Origin: Lepas anatifera
Lineage: Eukaryota > Arthropoda > Thecostraca > Lepadidae
Length of the DNA: 64,000 bases
Direction of reading: 5' to 3'
Assembly (NCBI GenBank): GCA_034440635.1
Contig: JAOTON010000961.1
Location: 992,001 to 1,056,000 of the forward strand
The translations under genes and the position numbers were made by a program. Shown here one piece after another: positions 10,891 through 23,029 of this stretch (positions are counted from its first letter, which is position 1; every line of letters begins with the position of its first letter). The notes beneath the pieces are model-generated. The model was not told the DNA's origin. It saw only the letters and a program-made list of their open reading frames with translations, and made no database searches.

Positions 10891-13392
10891 TGCCACTGAG
10901 TTCCACTTTTATCTGGAGCCCAGCTGTAGGGAGATCTTTGTTTTTGATGACTTTTTCCTTTTGACCGACGAAACTCAACGTCAGAGAAAATGGGTGCGTA
11001 TTTGAGAGGCCTGAAGAAGCAGGTCAGTTGGCTCACGTTTCCGCCCGTCCATTGTATGCCCATGGAGAGGGCCCACCCAAAAACCTGCTGCTGCCCTAGC
11101 AGCAAGGGCATCAAGAGACTTGCCCCTTTGGGAACGGCCCTCTGGCTGCGGAGCCTGTTTTCTTTCCCGGCATGATGTTTTTGTCCCTAAAATTGGCGAA
11201 ATGCAGATCCTCAACGGGGAAATTATAATATATTTTTATGCTGTTTCGGCTCTGGTCTGACGGGAAATGTATGTGCTTCCCCGCTTTGACCAAGTAAACG
11301 TATGTTTCTATCGCTGAGTGTGGGACCTCCACGCAAACATGTGCGGCTACGCCCATGGTGGACCCAGAGGCGAGACAATCTCACTTATAGTCAAAATGGG
11401 GAGGATATTTTTCTAGTAACTTCTTTGCATCTAAAGTTATTTCGCGGATTTTGTTGCCGGTCTGAAATCCTGTGCGACACCCCCCCTCCCCTTTAGCCTC
11501 TTGGCTGGTCCCTGTCAACGCCCCTGGTGGGATCTGGTGACCATTCCATCCACGTCTGGACAATGTGTGACAGACACTGGCACAAAGAACAGCTCTGTTT
11601 ATGTTAAACGGGTCCATCAATGCGCATCGCTTACTGAGAACTTGCCAGCACTGGGATATGCTCGACGGCTCAGGAACTTTCAACACCCAGGGTGTATCAT
11701 AGCGTGTTCCACTCTATCCTTGTCCCTGAATCCTTGCTTTCGGTATTGGTTTTCGACGATGCCTTCTGTGGGAAACGTATTTTAACCACGTAAGCTAAAT
11801 CCAAGGGCACCGCTCGCGCTGAACAGAGTAAATTTAGTAGTTGTAGATGACACCTTCCCAGCCCAAAGACAGCTGGGAAGGTGATGCCATCCAGTCCTGA
11901 TGGCTTGACCTTCATTTCTGGTCTGTTGTCACTCGTCCCCGATACTTTTTTGTTGAAAAAAATCAAACTGGGCAACCCGCGTCAAGTACGGCTGCGAGCT
12001 TTTTCCCCTTTTCCGAGTCCTCCAACGCCTCATAATAGGGTGGGGATTATTTGGGTTAAACTCAGGGTCTTGTTATTCGAAGAGTCGTGGCAAAAGTACC
12101 ACTTTATGGTGAGTGAGCAGGGGTGCAAACGTACCGGCCTCGGGGGCTATTGTCTTAACTCTCGAAATATTCTCTGCAAAACCAGTGACGGCGGAACGTC
12201 CGAATCTAAGGAAGATCCATGGGCTTTTTAGCCCATTTCTTTCCAGTCAACGCCATAGGGTTAGTGTTAAAATGTCTTATTTAAGGGGGCACCGGGGAAC
12301 GGTGCCCCCCACTCCCCAGTTCCACCGCCAGTGAAGAAAAGATTGATTCGGTTTAAATAGTTATAATGTTTTTTTCAGGAAGAAGTGGCCTGCAGAAAGT
12401 GCCAGTCTGCGGATTGCGGCGACACTGATTGTGTTAACATGAACCAACATGGGTTCAATCCCCAAAAACGGGAGACCATGTTTATGTCCCGTCTGGCCTG
12501 GTGGAGAGGTTTCATGCATGCTCTGTAATTGGACAGTATGTATGTTGGGAGGGACACGAAAGAAATTATGAATAATAAAGACAACACGCTTTCCCCTCTT
12601 GAGTTTCGCCACCACATTACTCCCGATGGCTTACAAAAAATACCAGCATTCCGTCCCTGTAGTCTGTTGTTTCCAAACGTTTCGGAGTATCTTTTCAGTC
12701 GGCTAGTTCAGCCGGACTCGGTGAGTTGGTCCGCCATGGTTTTATGACCTGGCATCGGCTCGATTGTCAAATCTCGCGACGAGGTGGGGTTTCACACGTG
12801 CTCCCACTTCTTTGTTTTGCTTGAAACCGTCTCATAAGGTTGAGGTTAGGTTAAGGTATTAATAGCCGTTCGTAAATTACATCACGCTGTTTCGATGTTT
12901 TTTTCGACCGCCCCCCTCCCCCCACGTCACGGCACGTCACGTGAAAATGTAGGCAGATGTGCGATTTCGGATAACTCGCAGTTGATCTCTGGTATAGTGC
13001 TCACAGCAACGGGTTTGTTTACGTATTTTTGGTCCGTTTCAGTGCTTCCACTCACTCAAGGAAAATTGAGCGATTTCCTCCGCAAAACACCATTAATGTG
13101 CACAAACAAATGTTCTTGGTTGGTCTGTATTTCAAATTTCTGAATCACTTGGCTAAATATAGACAATATAGTAAATCTAGTTTGTAGTAGGACCACAAGT
13201 GGACCACAAGGCTACAGGATGAGCAAAAGTCGATTAGAAAGTACCTATGAGAGTATATGTTTGGCACGAAAAAACTGAATGCCAAGATGTCTGCTGCATC
13301 TGCTTCAGATCATCGATTAACTTGCGAAGCAGACCCATGTTCTTCCTTCATGGGTCATAACACAAGGGAATTATTCAAACAAAACCACTTTC
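10891..13392. other. Intergenic, no gene recognised
   Basis: Open frames are short and without recognisable domains. It contains a perfect 12-bp stem at 11851-11883 and a block near 12238 shared with 8195-8240. Nothing else could be supported. Confidence 0.4.
11851..11883. repeat. Perfect 12-bp stem hairpin
   Basis: CACCTTCCCAGC (11851-11862) is followed after 9 nt by its exact complement GCTGGGAAGGTG (11872-11883). No T-run follows, so it is not a simple terminator-like structure; function unknown. Confidence 0.6.
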
Positions 13393-13585
13393 CATAGGCG
13401 GATCCAGGATTTCCGGTCGGGGATCACATGGTCGTTGGGTGCGAGGACATCTGGACCAGGGGACGCCACTTTTGGACGAAAAAATCTCACATGTGGCCGC
13501 CGAATTTTATCGCGGGAGTGCGGATACTCGCATCCTGGGGGGGACATTTTACGGGGGTGCCATCAACCCCCTAGATCCGCCTTTG
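13393..13585. mobile_element. GGATCC-type MITE, second well-defined copy
   Basis: The left end CATAGGCGGATCCAGG is identical to that of the element at 5539; the right end CCTAGATCCGCCTTTG is a diverged complement. The interior is again G-rich with a short open frame that is an artefact of composition. Confidence 0.65.
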
Positions 13586-14882
13586 CCACTCATAGCAGAG
13601 GTTTCAAGGAAACGATACAGAGCATTCAAAACAAAGACGCTTACAAACGCGCATCGTAACTACATACGACTAAAACTTTATTCTCTCCGTTCCCCTTGAA
13701 GGCTGGTGAACAACAGGTTTTTACCTGGCTTGCTGGCCCGACGGGGCAACGGAGGATTATACTCATTCATGCTCACATTTTCAGTCTCTCTCACCTCATC
13801 ATCATAAAAAACTTAAAACACGTCACTGTATGACGGGCATTAAACATGTCTGCGCTGTGGGCCAGCACCCAGGGTTACGCCATTCACAGTGGTGTTTCCA
13901 CAAGAGACAGACATTATAAAAAACTGTTCTAAGAACGGTTAAATCCTAGGGAAAAATGGATACATAGTACAAAACACAACTACCATCAAACTGTATTGCA
14001 CGTGCCCGACCGCTACTCTAATTACCAGAAAACCAGTCTCACTGAACATCACGCCACAACTCTAGAAAAGCGAGCACAGTATCACAACACGCCAACAGTA
14101 GTCATTCCCGTCCGTACATCTCACAAATCAGTTAGTCTGGTACATACTTATTCTTCCTTGAAAAACTGTGATGGAACACAAAAGCTTGCGCCCTACTATC
14201 ACATCTCGCTGACCAGCGAAATCTGAAGTAGATTTCATGACATCTACCAGTAGATTTCATCAGCGATGCCTCGGGTCGGGCGTGTGGATTAATCCTCCGC
14301 TGCGGCCACCTCCGCTCAGTGGCCTCCTGGCCGCCCTCCTTTCACGAAATCCTATATCGGTCATTTGCAGGAGCGGGCCCTCGGCTGCCATTCAGTCTGG
14401 GATGCATGGGCGCAAACACCGGTCAGTCCTTTGCCCTTAACTGGAAACTTTTCTGATACTCTCTGTTCTTGCACCAGGTCACGTTTTCCTGAATATCTAC
14501 AAGGATTATTTCTGTCGTCATTTCGCACAATATGGTGATTTTATAGTATTTTAGATGGAAGGAATGCTTCAGCCTGGGGGATGCCATTTTATAGGATGCG
14601 GCGTATATAGAGGATATCATCATAATTGGAGGTTTAGGGCGCGCCGACAGCGAAGGTCATATGGCGCCCGTGTACAACACGGGCGCCAAATTGCATCGAG
14701 TGGACGTCAGTACTTACATCTTCTAGATGAGGGATGTGAAGCGGCATTTTAGGGGGTTACGTGTCAGGGCCCTTTTGGAGAAGGATTGCTCGATCGATGG
14801 GGAGAGAGGCACGCGCCCCCATGGCCCTAGATCTGCCTATGACTGACTTACTTGTGGCCCTAAATTTCAAGCTTCGTCGTCA
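13586..14882. other. Intergenic, 3' side of the carrier gene
   Basis: No gene recognised. A sequence resembling one end of the GGATCC MITE (gatctgcctatgactg) occurs near 14829-14844. This region would hold the 3'UTR of the minus-strand carrier gene, but no clear polyadenylation signal was identified. Confidence 0.35.
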
Positions 14883-15791
14883 TCATCTGGTTTCTTTCGC
14901 TTCAACGTCACTGGGGCTAGCCACCCTGCCCAGAGCCAGGAGGGCGTACTCGTACCCCACGAAGGTGACGGCGTTGGCGATGAACGCCCGTATGACCAGC
15001 ATGCTGAAGCCGCTACAGAAGGCGGCAGGTCCATCCCGCAGCAGGGTGAGTCGGGCGCAGTGCAGCATGCCGCGGTACTGCGGCCGCGCCGGGTCGTCTG
15101 CCATGATGCGACTCTTCACCACGTCAATGGGCAGACACGAGGTCCAGGCGCAGACTCCGGCGGCTCCACCGGCCAGCACGGCTGCCTCCGGCCGCGACAG
15201 CGGCATCCGCTTCCTGGTCTCGTACACCATGAACTCGTACATGACGATGTAGAGGCCGAAGGAGGCCACGTCGCGCGCGGCCATGGCTCCGAGGCCGTGG
15301 TACCAGCCGCGGAGGCCCCGCTTGCGGTACAGCTCCACCAGACAGCCGAGCGGACCACGCGCTGCGCTCCTGTAGTGCGGCTTCCAGTCGGTCCCGGCCG
15401 TCTGGGTCTGCAGCTGTATCTTCACCAGGTCCACAGGAGTGGCCACCACCAGCTGGGCAACGCCGCCCACACACCCGGCCACGAACAGGCGCACGTACGA
15501 TGGTCGCTCTTGGTCGGCTACGACACCTAGCGAAGAGTCGAGAAAACGGAGGGCAGTCGAGTAGACGCCAAAGTAGATGGAGTTTAGCGCGCCAGCAGAG
15601 ATGAGCGGGAAGGCGAGGCCTTTGAAGAAGCCGCGCCAGCCTTCTTGCGTCAGCGTCTTGTGGATGGCGCCCGGCATGGTGAGGCTGAGCGCCTGCTGGC
15701 GGACCTTGACGGTGTCCGCGGGATGTCCGGCCAGGACACCGGACATGCCGCCCACCGAGCCCGCCACAAACTCCTGCCAGTAGTCGGACAT
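14883..15791 (-). CDS. Mitochondrial carrier, SLC25A45/A47/A48-like
   Basis: This 302-residue protein has the three-repeat architecture of inner-membrane solute carriers. The signature P-x-[DE]-x-x-[KR] occurs three times: HPADTVKVR near residue 23, TPVDLVKIQ near 118 and LPIDVVKSR near 220. The N-terminus (EFVAGSVGGMSGVLAGHP), the SIYFGVYS segment and the C-terminal IRAFIANAVTFVGYEYALL match the SLC25A45/47/48 subgroup, whose members carry carnitine-related or methylated amino-acid substrates; the substrate here cannot be read from sequence. The ATG is immediately before the conserved start of repeat 1 and the length is normal for the family. The ORF has no introns, unlike the other host genes here, so a retrogene or intron loss is possible. 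Confidence 0.88.
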   Translation of the reverse strand: MSDYWQEFVAGSVGGMSGVLAGHPADTVKVRQQALSLTMPGAIHKTLTQEGWRGFFKGLAFPLISAGALNSIYFGVYSTALRFLDSSLGVVADQERPSYVRLFVAGCVGGVAQLVVATPVDLVKIQLQTQTAGTDWKPHYRSAARGPLGCLVELYRKRGLRGWYHGLGAMAARDVASFGLYIVMYEFMVYETRKRMPLSRPEAAVLAGGAAGVCAWTSCLPIDVVKSRIMADDPARPQYRGMLHCARLTLLRDGPAAFCSGFSMLVIRAFIANAVTFVGYEYALLALGRVASPSDVEAKETR

Positions 15792-17219
15792 GCTGCCGCC
15801 CTGAGCCGCCTTTTACAGGAACGCACCTGTACCACCTGTACCTGTACAGGCCACACAACTGGGCTGCTACTGAAAGCCGGCACAACCTCAGCGCTTCTCG
15901 CGTTCAGGTCAATGAAGAGCCCGGGGAGAAGCTTGCAGCAGCGAGACTTTGCTCCCAGTACGACAGATATCTACCGGCGTTATTCAGTAAGTTACATGTC
16001 TGGACTGATCACCCATGAACACCAGATATCAGCTGACAACACAGAACCCTGCACTTAAAGCACTATCATTCAACAAACAAGTATAGTTGGTCCTGTTTCT
16101 GACGATTTGCCGATCGTTCTCCCATTCTTGATACCAATGGCAGTACCCCGTTTGTGGTGCGATGTGCTGAAGTCTTGAACAAGTCTGCCTGATGTTACAT
16201 CCTCCAGCTCTGGGCACTTGTCCTCCGATGGGTTTCACCTCCCTTCTTTGCGCTGAGGGATTCACTCGTCCAGCCACGCTCTGTCGCTAACTGCGCCCGC
16301 TCCGGTCTGGGCCACCGGACCGTCAACACACACCCCAGTAACTTCAACCGAATGTTTATCACGTGGGCTAGACATGTGTTGAGGCTGTACAGATGGGCAC
16401 GGTATCAGGTTCTTGGAGCATATCAGTGTTAGTTTTGCTCAATGGCCTCATAAAAATGTCAGTGGTTTAGAAACATTGGAATACGTTGAATATTGCTGGT
16501 GCCCGGTAGCGAACAGCCAATAGCATGATGTTTATGTATACACGGTATTATTCCGCGTATCTTCCCGAATCCAAGGCGGAAATCTTGTAAACATAAGTGA
16601 TGTTTGAAAACTTTCAATGGTGTAACACTCCGAAGGCTCATCGTGATGATGCGATTTCTTAAAACTGGCAACCTTTTGCATGATTTTATCTTATCTTCCT
16701 ATGGGTAGGGTTCTCGCATTTTAAACTGCGTCTGGCGCAGAGGGTTTTTAACCCCCTTCACGCCTTTGGGCATACCTCCATGGTCTTCGGCTTCACAGGC
16801 AAAAGAACGGAACTTTCTGTGGCTGCCCAGAGATTATTTTCTCGTACTTATAAGGAAACCAGACAAAAATTGTTAGTTCCATAACGTTATATTGACCTCC
16901 TAAATTCGAGGCTGTCGGAAAAGCAGCCACACATTCATATTTTAGTGCTCATCGCTGCTTACAGAAGGGGACATTTTCAAAAAGGCTTTTACATAGGCAT
17001 ACATACTACCTGATTAATTGCCTCTACACTCATTGTATCTTTATGACCTCATCAGAGATCCGTGCTGTAAATTGTGTTATTACTTTTTCTTTCTTCAAAA
17101 GTGCACTTTTTCTATAGACCCTACATTTGGACAATTTTTTGTCCAGATAGCGTAAAATAAACCACGCGATCGGAATCAACAGCACAAGATATATCTGGAA
17201 ATGTGTTTTTGAGGTCTTT
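15792..17219. other. Upstream of the carrier gene, no gene recognised
   Basis: It contains the presumptive promoter of the minus-strand carrier gene. A small duplication of acctgtacagg-like text lies just upstream of the ATG (about 15820-15850). No TATA box was recognised. Confidence 0.35.
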
Positions 17220-18480
17220 GCAACCCTGGGAGCCTGTGCAGCTTCCGATATAGAAAATAATCCCATGAAAGGGTGGCATTTGCAACTTGAGTTGTGTTTG
17301 CGTAGCGGACTTCAGAACGCTGGGTACCCAAAACTTCCGGACGGGAATCGCAAGCCTTATTTTCGGATGGGAATTGGTAAAGTTTCGGGCGCACAACTCT
17401 GGGGAGCCTGTGTTACTTCTGGGAGCTAGCACTCGTAATGGAGAGGGCTCTGGCGTTAACTAGCAGGGGAGGGGTCTCGCAGTGCTTCCCCCTCCCGAGA
17501 TAACGAAAACGAAAAGTATTAGAAAAACGCCCGTTTGGGTGTGTGTGGGGGCGATACTGATCTAGATTATAGCTAAGCTTCAGGAGTGGACTCGCAGAAC
17601 TCCAGGAGCCAGCAGAAATTGGGATGGAGCCTGTGCAATTTGGGGGCCCGCAAAAAGCCAGCATGGTTATGGGAAACTGGAGCAGCCCGCGAAGCTTCAG
17701 ATTGGATCTGTGCCCTCTCAGGGTCCGTACTGCCTTACGCATTATTCAGGGCGAGTCGTGATAGTCCCCAGGTGGGTTCCCCGGGGCCTGTGTAACTTAG
17801 AGTTAGAAACACCTCAGAATTCAGAAGACTCGCGAAAGTTTCAGTGGGGCCCGTAACAGCTTCGGGTCCTGTAAGATTGATGAACGGTCCTGTAAAACTT
17901 AAAGGGCCCGCAGATCTGCGAGCCACTGCCCCCAAGATGGGGCCCGCTAAACGTGACAACGTTATTCTATAGAATATATGTTTACAACCCCAGGGGCCCC
18001 GCAAAACTTTCGATCGGACAAGTGCCATCGCGGGCCTCACACAAATCTGTGACCTGCTTATTTTTAGAGGGAACAAATTGATATCGCACCACTCTCAGGG
18101 GCCTACCCAAATTTAGCTGGAGTTTGTGAAATTGTGGGAGCCCGCAGGACTTGCAGAACTTCAGATGGGGCCGATCCCCATCAGTACCTGCTCGATTCTA
18201 GGGGAGTATGCGGTTTCAAGGTTAAAAATGTTCACACAAATTAGAAGACCCGTAGGAGGCTTGTTTGGGGTCCCGTATTACCTTGCGGGGCCCATGTTAC
18301 CTAAGGGCTCGCACATTCCTGGATCTGAACGTAAAACCTTGCGGGCCCGCCGTAGAAATTCCTATCGGGCCCGAAAAATAGGTATGGGGCTCACAAAACA
18401 TTGGGGCCCCTGTGAGTCCAGGCCGAGGCCCACACTATCCCGGGGCTGATACAATCTGAGTTCTGGCTTAGCTCCGAGAG
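17220..18480. repeat. Degenerate tandem repeat rich in GGGCCCG and CTTCAG phrases
   Basis: Phrases such as gggcccgcaaaacttt, gagcctgtgcaacttc and cccgcaggacttgcagaactt recur about every 25-60 bp in variable form. It has the look of an old, strongly diverged satellite. No gene is supported inside it. Confidence 0.5.
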
Positions 18481-19793
18481 GGCAGGTGTGATTTTAGTAG
18501 AATTAAAACGTTCCGGTGGGCCTACGAGCCACCTTCGCCCTGGTGGGGGGTGGGTGTTAAAACACCCTCCTCGAACTCGACTCCTATGCGGGATAACGAA
18601 AAACTCGAACGCTGTTGGATAGCTAATACAAATTTATGAAGAAACTACATCGATCACTTTTTCGCTCAGGTGAATATTGAGGTCATGACAGTTCAAAGAT
18701 GGTGGCATATTAGCGAAGAGTTTCTGGGCTCTAGCGTCTGACAGAGTGGAGTTAGAATAATTTTTAAGCACCATTCTCATCTTCTCCGTACGGAAAATGG
18801 AATATACTATATATTCGTCACGGAAAACAGGACTAGGTATACTATGTCAAAACATAAAAATGACCTGACCTCAGTTCAGGTCAAGGTCACTATCCAACCT
18901 AGCATAGTCAATATGCATATCAATCGACTCACAATAGCAATCCAAGCGTCATAGTATCAAAATAAAAGTTTTATCATAATTTCCTGAAGACTTTTCCACC
19001 CAAGCCTGCTTACCTTCGTCCCACCGGGGCCATCGATGGCCCCCTAAGGTTTTTTCGAGATAGCAGAAAAACGACGAGGCGCAGCACCGCGGTTGAAGGT
19101 TCTACCTCTCACCCCATCATTTTCCTACCATCACTGAATTTTTTTACTCCGGGTCACGCAAGGTCAGCTCACCAGGCAAGGTCAACCAAGGTTACCTCAC
19201 TTAAACTTTTGAGCTCTATACGAGCTACATTTTTAAGCCGATTTGAAACTTCCTATACCTCATTACACCTCCAGTGTCTACACAATGTATATCCGGGATT
19301 TTTCGATTTCGTGACCTGAGGTCAGGTTACGAGGTGACCTCTGCCATTGAAAAGCATGGGGAAAAGCTGTCTTATGATGAAAAAGTCACAAAAATGTTTG
19401 CAAATACTCAGATTGCTCAGAAAAACCTTCTTGCACACTCTTTCCCGGATCCCAGGGGTAATATTTGCCCTTTGACTATCTGAGGTCATCACAGGTCACC
19501 AGGGGTCAAAAGAGTATTTTGACGATAACTTTTGACTCAATCAAGCTAGAGCGTTGAAATAAACGTAATTGTGTATGTCTCGTCACTGGCTTTCATTTGA
19601 TATACGACAAGGTCACTTTCTGACCTTTCGTGACCTCAGGTCATATTAGGTCACGAGGTGACCTCTGGAGGTCAAACCACTGCCGGGAGGTCATTATGTT
19701 CCACAGAGCAGAAAAAGGTCTGGCATTTTTCTATCAAATGTACTTTACCAGATTGCAATAGCTCTGACGGCATGACGGCTGAGCCCAGTTTGT

Positions 19794-20248
19794 TTAAAGG
19801 GAATGTGACACCTTCACAACGTGATTTTAATTGAGATAGCCAAGTTGTAAAGCAGGTCGGAAAACCCGGTACTCCATATTTCATTTGTCTTGGAACTCGA
19901 TATTTCCGTAGAAAAAAGCTAAAACCTACCTGACACCAGCCCCCTCAGCCCCGTCGCCGGCGGCCATTGTTGTGAGCTAGTGGTGTGACGACATATGCTG
20001 ACGTCACGATGAGCATCAGCCAATCGAAGCCCTTGAAGCGTTTCAAGTATGATAGTGGTTGCCAGATCGTGACATCATCCACAGGCTGATATTTATTTCT
20101 TTTTCCAGAGGATTATTTTTAGAAACCAAATATTGAGCTTATTGTACATTTTTCAGAGAAATCGTGAGTGGTTTCATTATTTTTGACCAAAAGTACGCCT
20201 AATAACACTAAATTCCAGGATTCGACCAAGGTGCTACATTCCCTTTAA
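19794..20248 (-). mobile_element. TTAA-flanked element A, short copy without nested insert
   Basis: It is bounded by TTAA-AGGGAATGTGACACCTT and AAGGTGCTACATTCCCT-TTAA. It aligns in reverse orientation with 5932-7230 on both sides of element B and shows the uninterrupted sequence where B sits in the other copy. It has no coding capacity. Confidence 0.75.
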
Positions 20249-20594
20249 GCACTGCATATTTTAGTGGAGATAGCTTATCGTGACCTAACTTGGCCTCTGG
20301 ACGTTGAATCATTGACCTGAGCTCTTAAACATGCAAAGTAATTTCTTACTGAATTCACACGAACTTTCCAATACACTTTGCAGATTTGCGCTAACTCCCA
20401 TATTTTCGGAGTTAGAGGGGGCCATCAATGGCCCCCATGCACGGCCGTGGGGCGAAGGTGGCACCGGACCCTCGGTGGGGCGCGGGGTAGGAAGCCCCAG
20501 ATGACCTCTCAAATAAAGTAAAAAATTGAACATGAACTGGAAAGGGGCCATGAAACTACGATTTGGGAACGAGCAACTCCCACAATGAAGGGTT

Positions 20595-20818
20595 GATTTA
20601 GAAGCCAAAGTTTAACGTCCCACAAAGCACAGGGACGGCCGCCCCGCTCAGGTCACCCTCTCACCACTCAGTTGCCAGCCGACCTGTACGTCGGGTAAAC
20701 TATTGAGCGCCGGAGCGTCTCAGGGGAACCGATTCCAAGCCTGGACATGCACTGCCACTGCATGCTTCTGAGCAGCGGGTCGGAGCCCAACGCTCTACCA
20801 ACTGAACTACCGGGCGGC
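20595..20818 (-). mobile_element. tRNA-derived SINE
   Basis: On the minus strand it begins with a tRNA-like head, gcccggtagttcagttggta, with a good box A (20791-20809), followed by a degenerate box B and a body ending with ctttgtgggacgttaaac. A diverged, 5'-truncated relative is at 51192-51345. The presence of an extended, unrelated body argues against a functional tRNA gene. Confidence 0.65.
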
Positions 20819-21030
20819 AACGTTTTTTTGCCGATAACGTTTGACTGAATTGAGATAAAGCTCTTATTTTGCTTGCATTGTGCTTATATTGTCACAGGGA
20901 GTTGATTCATGCGCAACATGATCATACCAGGTCACCCTGTGACTCTGCGACCTAGCTCGAGGTCAGGTCATATTTTCACAATTTGACCTAGGTCACATTA
21001 TACATCATTCGATTTGTTACGATGAGAGGA

Positions 21031-21190
21031 GGGGGCGCGGTAGTGGAGTGGTCAGCGTAGCTGGCTTCCACGCAGCCGACCCGGGTTCAAGGCCCGGCGG
21101 CTTCCCTGAACAAGGAGCAAGCTGGCTCCCGAGAAACCCTTCCAACAGGGAAAGAGTTGGCCACGCCATATGACCCTGGCAGTTGGTGCG
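21031..21190 (+). mobile_element. tRNA-derived SINE, 5' part (split by gypsy element)
   Basis: The head has a box A-like motif (tagtggagtggtca, 21041-21054) and a strong box B (GGGTTCAAGGCCC, 21083-21095). The rest of the SINE, with the tail aaaaattattatt, resumes at 46631-46653. The 14-bp target duplication ttacgatgagagga is at 21017-21030 and 46654-46667. The gypsy element sits inside it, duplicating GTGCG. Confidence 0.78.
21186..21190. repeat. Target-site duplication GTGCG, left copy
   Basis: The five bases GTGCG immediately precede the 5' LTR and are found again at 46626-46630 immediately after the 3' LTR. Confidence 0.9.
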
Positions 21191-22037
21191 TGTAACGAAA
21201 ATTTATTAACTACTTCACTTTAATTGCTAAATGACGCGATAATTAATGGTCCTCTAGTATGCATATTCATTTCTCGTCCCCCTCCCATTATAAGTGCAGT
21301 CACACTCAGACAAAGAGCTCTGCCAGTTATTGCGCAGTAGCCTATCGGTTCATGACCACGGGTCCATCGTACGATGCAGCCCAGCCAACGCCCTATGACG
21401 TATCGAACGCTCATTGGCTCACGAGATCTGACGCTGGTGTCACGCCACTGTCTGGCCTTGGATTGCATCAGCATTTCATCAGCCTCCAGACCAGTGCATC
21501 GAACCATACTCTGTCGCCTATGACGTATTGTGTTGTGATTGGTCGGCGTATGTAACCAAGCCTGCCGACTCGACGTATATAAGGAGCGCTGAGCTAGCGT
21601 CCCAGATGAGTAAGAAATAGAGGAGAGTATGAGATGCAGTGTTGCACCGTAGAACTAGGCAGTACTATGCCGAGTCAGCCCAGAGACATGCAGAGACAGT
21701 GAGAGAGAGTGTAGTGGTATAGATACTTGTGTGTGTGCAAGGACAGCCACATATCAGCAGATGTGAGTACGGACTGATGAGCTCAGCTCATAGTGAGGCA
21801 GACGCCCACAGTGCCGCAGAAGATAGCATGTCAGTAGAGTAATGAAGGACTTGTAAGGTCAAGAACAGACAAGAGAGTGTTGGAACTTTGGCTAAGTTGC
21901 ATCACCTGTTCACAACGCCAGGTGCAAATAAATCGACAATTAAGGAAACAACGTATCTTCGTCGAAATACGATTAGAGGTCCTACCAACTTGAAAACCAT
22001 CATTCACAGCCATACCTAAGAGCACTTCTAGGTAACA
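21191..22037 (+). mobile_element. 5' LTR of env-bearing Ty3/gypsy element
   Basis: The LTR is 847 bp, starts TGTAACG and ends GGTAACA. It carries a TATATAAGG box at 21576-21584 and AATAAA near 21927, fitting U3-R-U5 organisation. It matches the 3' LTR (31414-31826 plus 46192-46625) with about six substitutions, all in the first half by my reading. Confidence 0.93.
21576..21584 (+). promoter_or_regulatory. TATA box of the 5' LTR
   Basis: TATATAAGG lies in a GC-rich context and would place transcription start near 21605. The same box is at 31799-31807 in the 3' LTR. Confidence 0.65.
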
Positions 22038-22062
22038 AAAAGATTTGGCGCTTCGTGACCCG
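22038..22062 (+). other. Primer-binding-site region
   Basis: A few bases after the LTR the sequence TGGCGCTTCGTGACC begins with the TGG expected for pairing with a tRNA 3' CCA end, and TGGCGC is common at the start of gypsy/errantivirus primer sites. The priming tRNA was not identified. Confidence 0.5.
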
Positions 22063-23029
22063 GATTGAATTACATCGGATCAAGTTACACTTCGAAAATT
22101 GCAAGTTTGGATCTTCGTGACCAACTTCAATTTTTTCTAAGCCACGAGACTTAGAAAACATCTTTGGACTTAGCCAGCCACCATCGACCAATCCACACTC
22201 CTGTCAGTACTTCATTTTGAGTCTAAGACACCAGAGACTCAACTTGTCAACAGAGACCCAACTACCATCTAATTCGCAAGATTCACCTCTACAAACATCC
22301 CTGGCAAGAAAAATTTCATCTCTAAGTTCAAAAACGCCTACAAACGCCATCAATGGTTTTTTCCCAGTAGCCGACCATACGACTCCGCCACCGCTATTAC
22401 GCAATCATCCTGCACTGCCGCGTGCCCCAGTGGTGACTCATAGAACAACGCCGCCGCCCGAGCCGTCCCCAAGGCCGCTGACTCACCCCAGCCGTCGAAC
22501 TGCGCCACCCGCCCGCTACTAGAGGTCTACATAGAAAAAGAAGTGTCACCAAAATCCAACTTTAGTATATACAAACTATATATTTTTGGAATCCGCATAG
22601 TCTCAGGAATACTTCTATCTGGTTTTTAGAGCTCTACACGGGTTCTGAAAAATCTTCACCCAACTTAAGTCAATCACAACTTCATCTAGAACTTCAAGTT
22701 TTCTTCAAGATTCATCGATATCTCTCCCAGTTCGCCCATTCTTCGAGTTATCAGCCGCATCTCCACTTCAAACGTCGTCTACCTCCACTTCAGAAAACAG
22801 TTTTTCAACGGTTCCAGCAGTTTTTCAACGCTTCAAGTTATTTTTCAACGCTACTAGAAATTTTTCAACGTCTCGAAAAATTTCTCGACACAGCTGTTCA
22901 TCGCCACCTGTGCTTCATACAGCAACCAGCGCTTCCAAACTGACAAGTAAGGTGCTTCCTTGCCCTCTCCTTAAAAACTGTTGAATTTTCGTTAGCTGAT
23001 TGTACTTGTGTTGGCAATTGTTAAACAAT
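22063..23029 (+). other. Gypsy untranslated leader with candidate splice donor
   Basis: This non-coding leader lies between primer site and gag. It contains a run of related phrases (tttttcaacg repeated four times at about 22800-22870). The sequence acaa|gtaagg at 22945/22946 is a good donor that could pair with the acceptor before env at 28778. Confidence 0.5.

Larger units (their letters stand above)
18660..21016. mobile_element. Diverged AGGTCA-rich repeat (element B/C relatives) with inserts
   Basis: The block shares segments with element B (for example cgagatagcagaaaaacg near 19057 and gacctaggtcacattat near 20985) and contains many AGGTCA half-sites. It continues on the far side of the nested insertions at 46668-47127. 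Inside it lie a short element A copy (19794-20248) and a tRNA-derived SINE (20595-20818). Confidence 0.55.

Noticed and set aside
10369..11114. Minus-strand frames of 120 and 143 codons, Gly/Glu- and Arg/Ser-rich
   Set aside because: Explained by the degenerate GC-rich repeat; no recognisable domain.
15060..15885. Plus- and minus-strand alternative frames over the carrier gene (156 and 253 codons)
   Set aside because: Shadows of the GC-rich carrier ORF, without conserved motifs.
20791..20818. Possible tRNA gene on the minus strand
   Set aside because: Box A is good but the anticodon arm and box B do not form a normal cloverleaf, and a SINE body with a second copy elsewhere follows.
21041..21110. 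Possible tRNA gene on the plus strand
   Set aside because: Box A/B are present but a SINE body, tail and 14-bp target duplication define it as a retroposed SINE.
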